Source: RUG563 sp045590215
GTDB taxonomy: Bacteria; Bacillota; Clostridia; Christensenellales; Aristaeellaceae
Length of the DNA stretch: 64,000 nucleotides
NCBI GenBank assembly: GCA_045590215.1
Contig: JAZNQO010000013.1
Span: 1-64,000, forward strand
Reading direction: 5' to 3'
In this document: positions 17,031 through 25,604 of the stretch, one piece after another
Layout of the letters: each line of letters opens with the position of its first letter
Position numbering within the stretch: position 1 is the first letter of the stretch
Translations under genes and position numbers: made by a program
The notes under the pieces: model-generated
What the model was told of the DNA's origin: nothing
The model's database searches: none
What the model saw: only the letters and a program-made list of their open reading frames with translations

Positions 17031-17432
17031 TCAGGTGGTCAGGGTGTTTTCCTGACCCCGGTAAACCACGAATTTGCAAAAGAGGAATTCCAAAACGAAA
17101 TTGGCGATCATGGTGAGGGCGAGGATGATGAAATCATTCCAGCCGGCTCCTTCCGCCAGATGTCCCAGCCATGTGGACAGGGGCGTGAACACCGCATAAA
17201 AGCCCAGCACCTTCAACATGGCTACCTTCACATTGGCGGCGGATTTGAAGGTGTAGCGGCGGTTCAGGGTGAAATTCCACAGGATGGAAAGCAGAAGGGA
17301 TGGCAGATAGCACAGCCAATAATCCCTGATGAATAATTCAAACAGGGCAAAGGAGCCGATTTGAATCAACCCGGCAGAGATGGAAAAGAGAGTGAATTTC
17401 AGGGCCTGCATCCAGTTTTTCTTTTCATTCAT
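17031..17432 (-). CDS. GtrA-like four-helix membrane protein
   Basis: 133 residues with four predicted transmembrane helices (about 12-34, 40-55, 72-92, 102-122). GtrA family features are present: ALKFTLFSISAGLIQIGSFA, and LLSILWNFTLNRRYTFKSA before helix 3. GtrA-like proteins are thought to move or accommodate lipid-linked sugars for cell-surface glycosylation. It starts 43 bp after the histidine kinase gene on the same strand and is probably the last gene of that operon, so it may be a target of the two-component system or simply share its transcript. Confidence 0.85.
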   Translation of the reverse strand: MNEKKNWMQALKFTLFSISAGLIQIGSFALFELFIRDYWLCYLPSLLLSILWNFTLNRRYTFKSAANVKVAMLKVLGFYAVFTPLSTWLGHLAEGAGWNDFIILALTMIANFVLEFLFCKFVVYRGQENTLTT

Positions 17433-17474
17433 GTGAACAGCCTCTTTCGTAGGGTGGGTGGGCGTGATGCGGAT

Positions 17475-18785
17475 TTATTTTGCGGCAGGTTCCGTGGAGG
17501 GGGTGGGCAAGGGTTGCTCCGGCAGCATCACGGAGAAACGGGAGCCGAAATCCTCCCGAGAAACGATTTCAAAATACCCCTGATGCCTGTCTACAATCCA
17601 TTTGGCAATGGAAAGGCCGAGGCCGTTGCCGCCGGTGGCACGGGTGCGAGAGGAATCGGAGCGGAAGAAGCGATCGAAAATATGCGCCATATCCTCCTGC
17701 CGGATGCCGATGCCGTTATCCTGCACCTCAAAGCAGGGAACGCCGTCTTTCATCCGGGCAGAGAGGGTGATGGAATCGTCCTTGGCGGTATACTTGATGG
17801 CGTTATCGGTGAGGATGCGGGCGGCCTGTTTGAGCATGGCAGGGTCGCCTGTTGTAAAAACAGGCATATCGCCTGTGAAACGCCAGCGTCTGTCCGGCGT
17901 GATCATCTGATATTCTTCATAGACTTCTTTGATGAGCGCGGTCAAGTCAATCCGGGAGAGGACGGGCTGGTTTTTTCCGCTGTCGCCTCTGGCAAGGAAC
18001 AAAAGCTGCTCCACAAGGCGGTTCATGTGCTCGGCCTCGGATTTGATGGCGGCGATGCCTTCATCCAGCACCGTTTTATCTTCCTTGCCCCAGCGGCTCA
18101 GCATATCGGCATAGCCCTGAATGACGGCGATGGGGGTGCGAAGCTCGTGCGAGGCGTCGGAAACGAAGCGGTTCTGTTCCCGGTAAGAATTGTGCATCCG
18201 GGAAAGCAAATCGTTGATGGCCTTTTCCAGGCCCTGCAATTCCTTGTCGCCGGTGCGAAGCTTGCTATTGGGGGAAAGGGGGGAGACGGTAGCCAGAGCG
18301 TCTTCCAATTGGTGCAGGGTTTGGGCGTCCAGCTTCTCATTGGTGAGCTGCTGGGTGGTAATGGCCATTTTTTCAAGCGGCCATAAAAGCTGCCGGGCGT
18401 TGCGGCGGCCGGTAAAATACTGAAAAACAAGCACAAGGGCTTCTACCGCCAACAAGCCCCCGAAGCCATAGAGGAAGGCCGTGAAAAAGGCGGTGTTCTG
18501 GATGGTATGGAGCAATTGATCGCCGTCGGTGAAAGAATAGGCAATGGTTGGGATTCGCTGGAAAAAGGGCAGGGATTCGTCCCAAGAAAGCAGCCGGCTG
18601 GCATGCGTGTTCAGCGGCGTGCCGGCCCCGGCCTCCCCGGCATAGCAGAAGATGAATAAGAGCAAAAGGCACAACAAAATATCCACCAGCAGAAAATTCC
18701 GCAGCATGCGGAAAAACCACACCCTGTTGATGCGGTTGGCAATGGAGCGGGTTTTGATGGATTGGGGTTTGTTCGGCGTGCTCAT
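17475..18785 (-). CDS. Two-component sensor histidine kinase (OmpR-partner type)
   Basis: 436 residues. An N-terminal transmembrane helix (about 27-50), an extracellular loop of about 50 residues and a second helix (about 103-125) lead to a HAMP-like linker. The dimerization domain has the phospho-acceptor histidine in VSDASHELRTPIAVIQGYAD (about residue 212). The ATPase domain has ILTDNAIKYT (N box), FEVQDNGIGIRQED and GGNGLGLSIAKWIV (G boxes). Its ATG overlaps the response regulator stop (ATGA), so the two are coupled. Layout resembles ArlS/CssS-type envelope sensors. The signal is unknown, and the short sensor loop suggests membrane or wall stress rather than a large ligand. Confidence 0.95.
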   Translation of the reverse strand: MSTPNKPQSIKTRSIANRINRVWFFRMLRNFLLVDILLCLLLLFIFCYAGEAGAGTPLNTHASRLLSWDESLPFFQRIPTIAYSFTDGDQLLHTIQNTAFFTAFLYGFGGLLAVEALVLVFQYFTGRRNARQLLWPLEKMAITTQQLTNEKLDAQTLHQLEDALATVSPLSPNSKLRTGDKELQGLEKAINDLLSRMHNSYREQNRFVSDASHELRTPIAVIQGYADMLSRWGKEDKTVLDEGIAAIKSEAEHMNRLVEQLLFLARGDSGKNQPVLSRIDLTALIKEVYEEYQMITPDRRWRFTGDMPVFTTGDPAMLKQAARILTDNAIKYTAKDDSITLSARMKDGVPCFEVQDNGIGIRQEDMAHIFDRFFRSDSSRTRATGGNGLGLSIAKWIVDRHQGYFEIVSREDFGSRFSVMLPEQPLPTPSTEPAAK

Positions 18786-19462
18786 GCGTCATCCCTCAAT
18801 ACATAGCCCACACCTCTGACGGTGTGCAGCAGTTTTTTCTCAAAAGGATCATCAATCTTATTGCGCAGATAACGTACGTACACGTCCACGACGTTGGTTT
18901 CGCCCATGTATTGATAGCCCCAGACCTTGGTGAGCACCTGCTCACGGGAGAGAACATGGGTTTTATTTTCCAGGAAATATTGCAAAAGGGCAAATTCCCG
19001 GCCTGTCAGCTCGATTTCCGTGCCGCTTCTTGTGACCCGATGCCGGGCGGCATCCAAGGTTAAATCGGCGCAGGAAAGCAGGCTGCTTTCTTCTGCCTGG
19101 GCGGCTCCTTTGCGCAGGGCAACCCGGATGCGTGCCAGCAGCTCTTCAATGGAAAAGGGCTTGGTAATATAGTCATCTGCGCCCATATCAAGGCCGGTCA
19201 CTTTGTCCATCACGGCATCCCGTGCGGTGAGCATAATAACGGGCAAAGAGGAGGTCTTGCGGATGCGCCGCAAAACCTCCAAGCCGTTGATGCCGGGCAG
19301 CATGATATCCAGAAGCATCAGGTCAAAGCCGCCTGCTTCCGCCTTTTCCAGCCCTTCCCGGCCATCAAAGGCTTTTTCCACTTCATAGCCCTCGTGGGAT
19401 AATTCCAGCTCCACAAACCGGGCCAGCTTTTCTTCGTCTTCCACCACAAGAATCTTCGGCAT
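18782..19462 (-). CDS. OmpR/PhoB-family response regulator
   Basis: 226 residues. The receiver domain (1-115) has the acidic pair in LVVEDEEKLA, the phospho-acceptor Asp in LMLLDIMLPG and the Lys in DDYITKPFSIEELLAR. The winged-helix output domain (about 130-224) contains LTGREFALLQYFLENKTHVL and VDVYVRYLRNKID. It is a phosphorylation-dependent DNA-binding regulator paired with the overlapping kinase gene. It follows two small DUF4342-like membrane protein genes with spacing of about 25 bp. Confidence 0.97.
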   Translation of the reverse strand: MPKILVVEDEEKLARFVELELSHEGYEVEKAFDGREGLEKAEAGGFDLMLLDIMLPGINGLEVLRRIRKTSSLPVIMLTARDAVMDKVTGLDMGADDYITKPFSIEELLARIRVALRKGAAQAEESSLLSCADLTLDAARHRVTRSGTEIELTGREFALLQYFLENKTHVLSREQVLTKVWGYQYMGETNVVDVYVRYLRNKIDDPFEKKLLHTVRGVGYVLRDDA

Positions 19463-19487
19463 GATGATGTCCTTCTTTCAAAGGGGA

Positions 19488-19778
19488 TTATTTTTCGTCA
19501 GACGGGTTGGAAATTTCGGACAGCTGATCGAACATATGGTTCAGCTGATTATTTTCGGGAAAATCCGGGCCGCTGAAACGATACTTGCAGCCGAAGAACA
19601 GGCCAAGCAGCATCAGAATGAGGCCGGCAGGGAAGAGGATGAGCAAGAGGATAATGAAAGCGGTGATGGTAACGGAAAATTTATTTTCGCCCTTGCGATA
19701 GATGGAAAAGCGGTTACGGTTGCCCTTGGCAAACAGGTCAGAAAGCGTCTGGCCGAAAGATTTGTTCTGTTCACTCAT
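19488..19778 (-). CDS. Small DUF4342-like membrane protein without UBA domain
   Basis: 96 residues. A soluble N-terminus (FGQTLSDLFAKGNRNRFSIY) precedes one long or two short hydrophobic helices (about 36-65, ITAFIILLLILFPAGLILML), then KYRFSGPDFPENNQLNHM. It parallels the C-terminal half of the upstream 180-residue protein (LFKKGNANFF, RYEFSGPCFGDNNSIN), so the two are paralogues and this one lacks the UBA-like part. It resembles PspC- or DUF4342-like small envelope proteins next to two-component systems. Function is unknown; it may be a sensor accessory or regulated target. Confidence 0.6.
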   Translation of the reverse strand: MSEQNKSFGQTLSDLFAKGNRNRFSIYRKGENKFSVTITAFIILLLILFPAGLILMLLGLFFGCKYRFSGPDFPENNQLNHMFDQLSEISNPSDEK

Positions 19779-19799
19779 GTTCTTTCTCTCCTTTATTCA

Positions 19800-20342
19800 T
19801 TATTCATTGATATGGTCGTTCTGGTGATTTTCGTGGGCTTGCTTTTCGCCCTGCACGGTATCGGCGGCCTGATTGATGATTTTATTGATACTGTTGTTAT
19901 CGCCGAAACAGGGGCCGGAAAACTCATACCGCATGCCTACAAACAGCCCGACGAACAGAAGAATCACAGACAGGGGCCAGATGAACACCACCAAGAGAAC
20001 CAGCACCGTGATGGGCATGGAGACCAATTCTTCTTTATGACGGAAGATGGTGAAGAAATTGGCGTTGCCCTTCTTGAACAGATTGCAGATGAAGTTCCAG
20101 AACTTCTGCAGGCCGGAAACAAATTCCTGCTTGCCATTTGTCTGCACGGGCACGGGTTCCGGCTGGGGCTGGGTGGAATACTGGGCGGTGGAAGCAGCTT
20201 CTGTTTTCACTTTGCCTGCGGCTTCCAGCATGACAAGGGCATCCAGCATATCCCAGTCGCACATTTCCAAGGTGCTCTTGGCTTCTTCGTAGGTAACATT
20301 GGCTTTCTGGCTCAACTTTTCTACCATTTCAAAATGATCCAT
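19800..20342 (-). CDS. UBA-like domain plus DUF4342 membrane protein
   Basis: 180 residues. The N-terminal 40 residues form a UBA-like three-helix motif (EKLSQKANVTYEEAKSTLEM, then CDWDMLDALVMLE), the version seen in bacterial DUF4342 proteins and EF-Ts. A Pro/Gln-rich linker (about 50-70) follows. Then come LQKFWNFICNLFKKGNANFF, a hydrophobic region (about 110-140) and RYEFSGPCFGDNN with an acidic tail. It opens the five-gene operon, 21 bp ahead of its shorter paralogue. Function is unknown; a soluble protein-binding head tethered to the membrane next to a sensor kinase suggests an envelope-monitoring role. Confidence 0.7.
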   Translation of the reverse strand: MDHFEMVEKLSQKANVTYEEAKSTLEMCDWDMLDALVMLEAAGKVKTEAASTAQYSTQPQPEPVPVQTNGKQEFVSGLQKFWNFICNLFKKGNANFFTIFRHKEELVSMPITVLVLLVVFIWPLSVILLFVGLFVGMRYEFSGPCFGDNNSINKIINQAADTVQGEKQAHENHQNDHINE

Positions 20343-20502
20343 GTTTCGTTCCTCCTAAAGCGTTTTGCTTTCCTTTGGTTTACGGGTATAGCATAACGCC
20401 TGAAGATAAAAGAATAAGGGGAGAAAGATTAGAAGAAAATGAGAATTTACGGGAAAAATTCTTTTTTTCACCGTTTATTGTATCATTTTCGGGAAAAGAA
20501 GG

Positions 20503-20542
20503 CAAGAAAAAACAGGGCAGCCAATGGCATGTCCTGTTTTTT
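20503..20542 (-). terminator. Intrinsic terminator of rplS
   Basis: Leftward, AAAACAGG pairs with CCTGTTTT across an 18-nt loop, ending in TTTTTTCTTG, about 20 bp after the rplS stop. Confidence 0.7.
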
Positions 20543-20562
20543 GCTCTGCATCTTTTGCAAGA

Positions 20563-20913
20563 TCAGCGGCGGCCGGCTTCCTTAATCTTGGCAGCCTTGC
20601 CCTGACGATCACGCAGATAATAGAGCTTGGCACGGCGAACCTTACCGCGACGGATCACTTCGATATGATCCACACGGGGGCTATGCAGCGGGAAAGTACG
20701 TTCCACGCCGATGCCGTAAGATACACGGCGAACCGTGAAGGTTTCACGATTGGAGCCGTTGCGCTTTGCGATCACGGTACCCTCAAACGCCTGAAGACGT
20801 TCGCGGCTGCCTTCCACAACCTTGACGAAAACACGCAGGGTGTCGCCAACGTTAAACTGGGGCAGATCGGTACGGAGCTGCGCCTGTTCGATCGAACGGA
20901 TGATTTCGCTCAT
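20563..20913 (-). CDS. rplS: 50S ribosomal protein L19
   Basis: 116 residues with the conserved L19 pattern: DLPQFNVGDTLRVFVKVVEG, RLQAFEGTVIAKRNGSN, FTVRRVSYGIGVERTFPLHS and RAKLYYLRDRQGKAAKIKE. The start at 20913 has an AAGGAGG site. L19 sits at the 30S-50S interface. The gene is transcribed alone here, between its own promoter and terminator; in many Firmicutes it follows trmD, which is absent. Confidence 0.98.
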   Translation of the reverse strand: MSEIIRSIEQAQLRTDLPQFNVGDTLRVFVKVVEGSRERLQAFEGTVIAKRNGSNRETFTVRRVSYGIGVERTFPLHSPRVDHIEVIRRGKVRRAKLYYLRDRQGKAAKIKEAGRR

Positions 20914-20987
20914 TGAATAGTTCCTCCTTCCCTCATAGGCGTTCATACAAAAGCGTCTGCTTTTCAGCGGACCGCCCGTTTCACACA
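20914..20987 (-). promoter_or_regulatory. Possible L19 leader RNA
   Basis: The roughly 75-nt untranslated region of rplS can fold (GCGGTCCGC, AGCAGACGCTT) and lies where the L19 leader occurs in Firmicutes. A covariance-model match could not be checked. Confidence 0.4.
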
Positions 20988-20993
20988 AACGCA

Positions 20994-21022
20994 ATTATAA
21001 CATACAGAAAGAAAGAAGGCAA
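20994..21022 (-). promoter_or_regulatory. Promoter of rplS
   Basis: Minus-strand TTGCCT (21017-21022), a 17-bp spacer and a perfect TATAAT (20994-20999). Confidence 0.75.
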
Positions 21023-21096
21023 GGGATTTTTTGCATCTTTTTGCTTGAAAAAGCAGAAAATTTCCTGCTCTTTGGGGCAAAAGGCAGGGGAAAGCA

Positions 21097-21133
21097 AGAA
21101 AAAACGCTTCCATATGAAATGAAAGCGTTTTTA
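21097..21133 (-). terminator. Intrinsic terminator of purC
   Basis: AAAACGCTTTC and GGAAGCGTTTT arms surround an 11-nt loop just after the purC stop, with a T-run leftward. Confidence 0.8.
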
Positions 21134-21144
21134 GAGGCATAGAA

Positions 21145-21834
21145 TTAAGCGAAGAACAGCTGGCTGAGGGTCATGGGATCGATATATTCGCCGTCCTTAT
21201 ACACACGCATATTGCCGGAAGCGATTTCGTCGATGAGCATGACGTTGCCGTTTTCGTCATAGCCGTATTCGAACTTGATATCGTAGAGGATGAGGCCTTT
21301 TTCTTTCAGGTCGTCAGCCACGATCTGGGTGATTTTCTGGGTCATTTCCTTGACGGTGTCATATTGTTCGTCGGTCATGACATTAAGAGCCACCAGAGCG
21401 TCCTTGGTAACCAGCGGATCGCCCTTGGCATCATCCTTGAAGGTCATTTCCACATAGGCAGGCAGGTCGGCACCGGATTCGATATAAGCACCGTAGCGGC
21501 GGATGAAGCTGCCTACGGCCTTGTGGCGGCAGATCACTTCCAGACCCTGACCAAAGGGCTTGGCAGCCTTGACTTCCATGGTGGTGTTCTGCAAATCAGC
21601 ATTTACATAATGGGTGTAGATGCCGGCAGCGTTGATCTTTTCAAAGAAATAGATAGACATGCGCAGGTTCACATCACCAACGCCCTCGATGGTGAGGCCA
21701 ACGGAATTTTCACCGGGATCGAATACGCCGTCTTTGCCGGTGCAGTCGTCCTTGAATTTGAGCAGGTAATTGCCATTATCCAAAGCATAAACGTTCTTGG
21801 TTTTGCCGGTGTAGACCAATTTCAGGTTTTCCAT
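21145..21834 (-). CDS. purC: Phosphoribosylaminoimidazole-succinocarboxamide synthase
   Basis: 229 residues, the normal size for the bacterial single-domain enzyme. Family motifs are clear: LVYTGKTKNVYALDNGNYLL at the ATP-binding N-terminus, FEKINAAGIYTHYV, and LYDIKFEYGYDENGNVMLID with DEIASGNMRVYKDGEY at the C-terminus. It joins CAIR and aspartate with ATP in step eight of IMP synthesis. It is a stand-alone gene between its terminator and a divergent neighbour; no other pur gene is nearby, which is unusual since purC is often in a pur operon. Confidence 0.97.
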   Translation of the reverse strand: MENLKLVYTGKTKNVYALDNGNYLLKFKDDCTGKDGVFDPGENSVGLTIEGVGDVNLRMSIYFFEKINAAGIYTHYVNADLQNTTMEVKAAKPFGQGLEVICRHKAVGSFIRRYGAYIESGADLPAYVEMTFKDDAKGDPLVTKDALVALNVMTDEQYDTVKEMTQKITQIVADDLKEKGLILYDIKFEYGYDENGNVMLIDEIASGNMRVYKDGEYIDPMTLSQLFFA

Positions 21835-21986
21835 GTGTGCGTCCTCTCCATTTCTGTAAAGTATAATTCAAAACCAAGAAACAGTATACAGCGAACAAGG
21901 CAAATTGACAATGGGCAGATTGTTCAAAAGCTGATTAAATTTTGCCATTTTTCTCTAAAGTGCAATGAAAAATATATTTATTTCTC

Positions 21987-22015
21987 TTTTCAGAAAGATG
22001 GAAATGGTTTATAAT
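21987..22015 (+). promoter_or_regulatory. Candidate promoter of the nucleotidase/phosphatase fusion gene
   Basis: TATAAT at 22010-22015 with a weak TTTTCA -35 at 21987-21992 and a 17-bp spacer. The 266-bp divergent gap 21835-22100 holds nothing else recognisable. Confidence 0.4.
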
Positions 22016-22100
22016 GATATTAGACATAATAGGAGAGATAGGCGAAAGCTCTTTTGCGTGTTTGGGGACAATCACATAAATCAAGGAGGGAACCATTTTA

Positions 22101-25100
22101 ATGAAGAAAGTATTGGCTATCATTCTGGCGATCGTTCTGGTGGCAACCGGTATCTTTGCCGGGATCAAGACCAGCGAAGTGAGCCAGAAAGACAACGAGA
22201 TCGCCTCGCTCAGGAGCGCAGCCTCCGTGAGCGAACAATCCATCGCTTCTTTGGAAGCGGCGGCTGCCAAAACCGCTGCCCAGATGGACACGCTGAATAA
22301 AACCCTGACGGAAAAGGAAGACGCACTCACCGCCCTGAATGGCGAAATGGAAACCCTGAAAGCATCCATCGCCGAAAAGGAAACGGAAATTGCTGGCCTC
22401 AAGAGCGATGCTGAAATGTTGGTGGCTTCCGTGACTGCAAAGGAAACAGAAATTGTTGCTTTGGAAGAAACCAAGACGGCTGATGCTGCTGCGCTGGATA
22501 CGCTGAATGCACAGGTGGCTGACCTGAAGAATGCCATAACGGCCAAGGAAGCCCAGATTGCAGATTTGGCAGCACAGGTGACAGCTAAAGAAGCAGAAAT
22601 TGCTGACCTGACGAAGCAAGTGACGACCAAGGAAGCGTTAGTTGCCGACCTGACGGCGCAGGTTGCCTCCAAGGATGCGGAAATCCTGGCTCTGAACGAA
22701 GCGGCCGCTGCTGTTGTTGAAGAAGTTGCGGCTGAAGAAGCTGTAGCTGAAGAAGTACCTGCCGAAAAGGAGACCGTCACCATCTTCTATACAAACGACG
22801 TACACACCTACATCGACAATGTTCCCAATGAAGAAAAGGGTGAAAAGGTTGCTATCCGCTATTCCACCGTTGCCGCTCTTCGCAAGAACACCGAAAACGC
22901 TATTTTGGTGGACGCCGGTGACCATGCCCAGGGTACAGCCTATGGCAGCATGGATAAGGGCGAAGTGATTTCCAAGCTGATGAGTGCTTCCGGCTATGAC
23001 GTGGCCACCCTTGGCAATCACGAATTTGACTACGGCATGACGGGCTGCCAGAATATTGTGAAGTGGGCCCAGTTCCCCTATGTGAGCTGCAACTTCTATA
23101 ACGAAGAAAACGGCGTTGTTGGGGATCCTGTGCTGGCTCCCTACGAAGTGATTGAAGTGGGTGGGGTGAAGGTTGCCTTCATCGGCATCACCACCCCCGA
23201 AACCTTCACCAAATCCACTCCTGCCTATTTCCAGAATGAAAAGGGCGAATATATCTTCGGTATCGCCGGCGGTACCGACGGCAAGGCGTTGTACGAAGCC
23301 GTGCAGAAGGCCATTGACGCTGCCAGGCTGGAAGCGGATTATGTGATCGCTCTGGGTCACCTGGGCGTGGACGAATCCTCTGCTCCCTGGCGTTCCACAG
23401 ACGTGATTGAAAACACCTGCGGTCTGGATGCTTTCATTGACGGCCATTCCCATACAGAAACGGAAAGCAAGGAAGTGATGGATAAGGACGGCCATGCCGT
23501 GCTCCTTACCCAGACGGGCGAATATTTTGATGCCATTGGCCAGATGATCATCACGGCCGACGGCACCATCACCACCAAGCTGCTCACCCACGCTGAACTG
23601 ACGGATGTTGTGCCCGATGAAGAGGTGAAGGGCCTGGAAGACGCATGGATCACTGAAATTGACGAAATGCTGGGCGAAGTGATCGGCAGTGTTTCCTACA
23701 CCTTTGACAACTACGACGCCGAAGGCAACCGCCTTGTGCGCAAGCAGGAAACCAACACCGGCGATTTCGTTGCCGACGCTCTGGTATACCTGTTTGAAAA
23801 CATAGGCTTGGACGTGGACTTCGCCATCATGAACGGCGGCGGCATCCGCAACAAGGCCATTACCGGCGAACTGACCTATAAGAGCTGCAAGAAAATCCAC
23901 ACCTTCGGCAACGTTGCTTGCCTGGTGACCATCAAGGGTCAGCAGATTCTGGACGCTCTGGAATGGGGTGCCCAGGCTCTGCCTGACGTTGAAGACGGCG
24001 GCTTCCTGCATGTGAGCGGCCTGCGCTACACCGTGGACGCTTCCATCCCCTCCACCGTACAGGCGGATGATAAGGGCATTTGGATTGGCGGCCCCACCGG
24101 CGAATACCGGGTGAAGGACGTGCAGGTGTTCGATCAGGAGAAGCAGGAATTTGTTCCCCTCGATCCGGAAGCGGAATACAATATAGCCGGTTACAACTAC
24201 ACCCTGCGCGATCTGGGCGATGGCTTTTCCATGTTCCGCGGTGCCGATACAGTGCTGGACTATGTGATGGAAGACTACATGGTGCTGGCTAACTACATCG
24301 GCTCTTTCGATGACGGTGCCGTTGTGGGCTATGAAGAACCCCAGAACCGCATCACCATCATCCTGCCGGAAGCGGAAGAAAATGAAGAACCTGCACCCAT
24401 CACCGTGGGCGGCCTTGACAACAACGTTTGGACCACCCAATACGGCAACCTCTATTGCGATTGCGAAGCGGAAACCTTCATTGGCGATATGGGTCTCAAC
24501 TGGGGCGATATCGTAACCGTCACCATCAACGGCCAGATGCTGGATCTGCCTGTTGTGCCCACTTATTCCTATGTGGATGCAGGCGAACCAGCCATCATCG
24601 TTGGCATGACGGATGAAACCGGTGCTCCCACCGGCTATGTGTCCTTCGCTATCAACATGGGCAACTTCACCGAAACTTACGGCATTGCTGCCAAGCAGAC
24701 CGACGAAGCCGGTAACTGGTGGTGGACGGCCATGGACGGCGTGGCATTCCCCCTGGAAGTGACCTTTGAGCTCAAGGAAAAGGACGGCTATCGTGCGGAA
24801 TACATCATGCGCGAACTGGCTCGCACCAATGAACGCACCGATTATACCCACCTGACCGACGAACAGTTTGCCAATTTCCGTGCCGTAAAAACCACCGGCA
24901 TGGGCGAAAACAAGCTGTATCGCTCCTCCAGCCCCATCAATCCTGAACTTGCCCGGAACACCTATGCCGATGCCGCCATGGAAGCGGCCAGCGTGAAGAC
25001 CGTTATGAACCTTGCGGATAATCAGGAAGACGCTGCCGGTTATGAAGGCTTTGCGGATACCTATTATGCCAAGCAGAACGTGATTTACCTGTGTCTGGGC

Positions 25101-25487
25101 GTGGATTTCAAGGCGGCTGATTTCGGCGAAGGTGTGGCCAACGGCCTGCGCTTCATCAGCGAAAATGAAGCTCCCTACATGATCCACTGCACCGAAGGCA
25201 AGGACCGTGCCGGTTTCGTGAACGCCATTTTGGAATGCCTGATGGGTGCTTCCTATCAGGAAGTGGTGGCGGATTATATGACTACCTATGACAACTACTA
25301 CGGCATTGCCGAAGGCACCGATAAGTATAACGCCATTGCGGAAAGCAATATCATTGCTTCCCTGAAGGCCGCTTTCGGAACCGATGATCTGCCCAAGGCC
25401 AATCTGGCCGAAGGCGCAAGGAACTATCTCCTTGGCATTGGTATGACCGATACGGAAATCGACCAGCTGATTGAAAAGCTGAAGTAA
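22101..25487 (+). CDS. Secreted/membrane coiled-coil 5'-nucleotidase fused to a tyrosine phosphatase
   Basis: 1128 residues. A signal anchor (1-22) and a long coiled coil (about 25-205, repeats such as AAQVTAKEAEIADLTKQV) lead to an acidic linker. The UshA/5'-nucleotidase metallophosphoesterase domain follows: TIFYTNDVHTYID, LVDAGDHAQGTA, TLGNHEFDYG, ALGHLG and DGHSHTE. The nucleotidase C-terminal substrate domain contains NTGDFVADALVYLF, IMNGGGIRN and FGNVACLVTI. After a beta-rich domain (about 770-890), a Y-phosphatase3-like domain ends the protein, with the active-site loop HCTEGKDRAG (Cys about residue 1030). A ribosome binding site (GGAGGGAA) precedes the ATG. The protein is predicted to dephosphorylate extracellular nucleotides and perhaps phosphoinositides or phosphoproteins. 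All catalytic signatures are intact. It is a single-gene unit ended by a terminator. Confidence 0.88.
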   Translation: MKKVLAIILAIVLVATGIFAGIKTSEVSQKDNEIASLRSAASVSEQSIASLEAAAAKTAAQMDTLNKTLTEKEDALTALNGEMETLKASIAEKETEIAGLKSDAEMLVASVTAKETEIVALEETKTADAAALDTLNAQVADLKNAITAKEAQIADLAAQVTAKEAEIADLTKQVTTKEALVADLTAQVASKDAEILALNEAAAAVVEEVAAEEAVAEEVPAEKETVTIFYTNDVHTYIDNVPNEEKGEKVAIRYSTVAALRKNTENAILVDAGDHAQGTAYGSMDKGEVISKLMSASGYDVATLGNHEFDYGMTGCQNIVKWAQFPYVSCNFYNEENGVVGDPVLAPYEVIEVGGVKVAFIGITTPETFTKSTPAYFQNEKGEYIFGIAGGTDGKALYEAVQKAIDAARLEADYVIALGHLGVDESSAPWRSTDVIENTCGLDAFIDGHSHTETESKEVMDKDGHAVLLTQTGEYFDAIGQMIITADGTITTKLLTHAELTDVVPDEEVKGLEDAWITEIDEMLGEVIGSVSYTFDNYDAEGNRLVRKQETNTGDFVADALVYLFENIGLDVDFAIMNGGGIRNKAITGELTYKSCKKIHTFGNVACLVTIKGQQILDALEWGAQALPDVEDGGFLHVSGLRYTVDASIPSTVQADDKGIWIGGPTGEYRVKDVQVFDQEKQEFVPLDPEAEYNIAGYNYTLRDLGDGFSMFRGADTVLDYVMEDYMVLANYIGSFDDGAVVGYEEPQNRITIILPEAEENEEPAPITVGGLDNNVWTTQYGNLYCDCEAETFIGDMGLNWGDIVTVTINGQMLDLPVVPTYSYVDAGEPAIIVGMTDETGAPTGYVSFAINMGNFTETYGIAAKQTDEAGNWWWTAMDGVAFPLEVTFELKEKDGYRAEYIMRELARTNERTDYTHLTDEQFANFRAVKTTGMGENKLYRSSSPINPELARNTYADAAMEAASVKTVMNLADNQEDAAGYEGFADTYYAKQNVIYLCLGVDFKAADFGEGVANGLRFISENEAPYMIHCTEGKDRAGFVNAILECLMGASYQEVVADYMTTYDNYYGIAEGTDKYNAIAESNIIASLKAAFGTDDLPKANLAEGARNYLLGIGMTDTEIDQLIEKLK

Positions 25488-25502
25488 GTTTCTCAAAAAC
25501 CC

Positions 25503-25541
25503 GCAGAACTGCTGCTGCAAAAGGCGGCAGTTCTTTTTTTG
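25503..25541 (+). terminator. Intrinsic terminator after the nucleotidase/phosphatase gene
   Basis: AGAACTGC (25505-25512) pairs with GCAGTTCT (25527-25534), followed by a run of seven T. Confidence 0.85.
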
Positions 25542-25604
25542 TTTGCCCCAAACAGCATAAAGGAAAGGAAAAAGAAGCATAGTAACAAAAAGGGAGGGAG
25601 AAGG

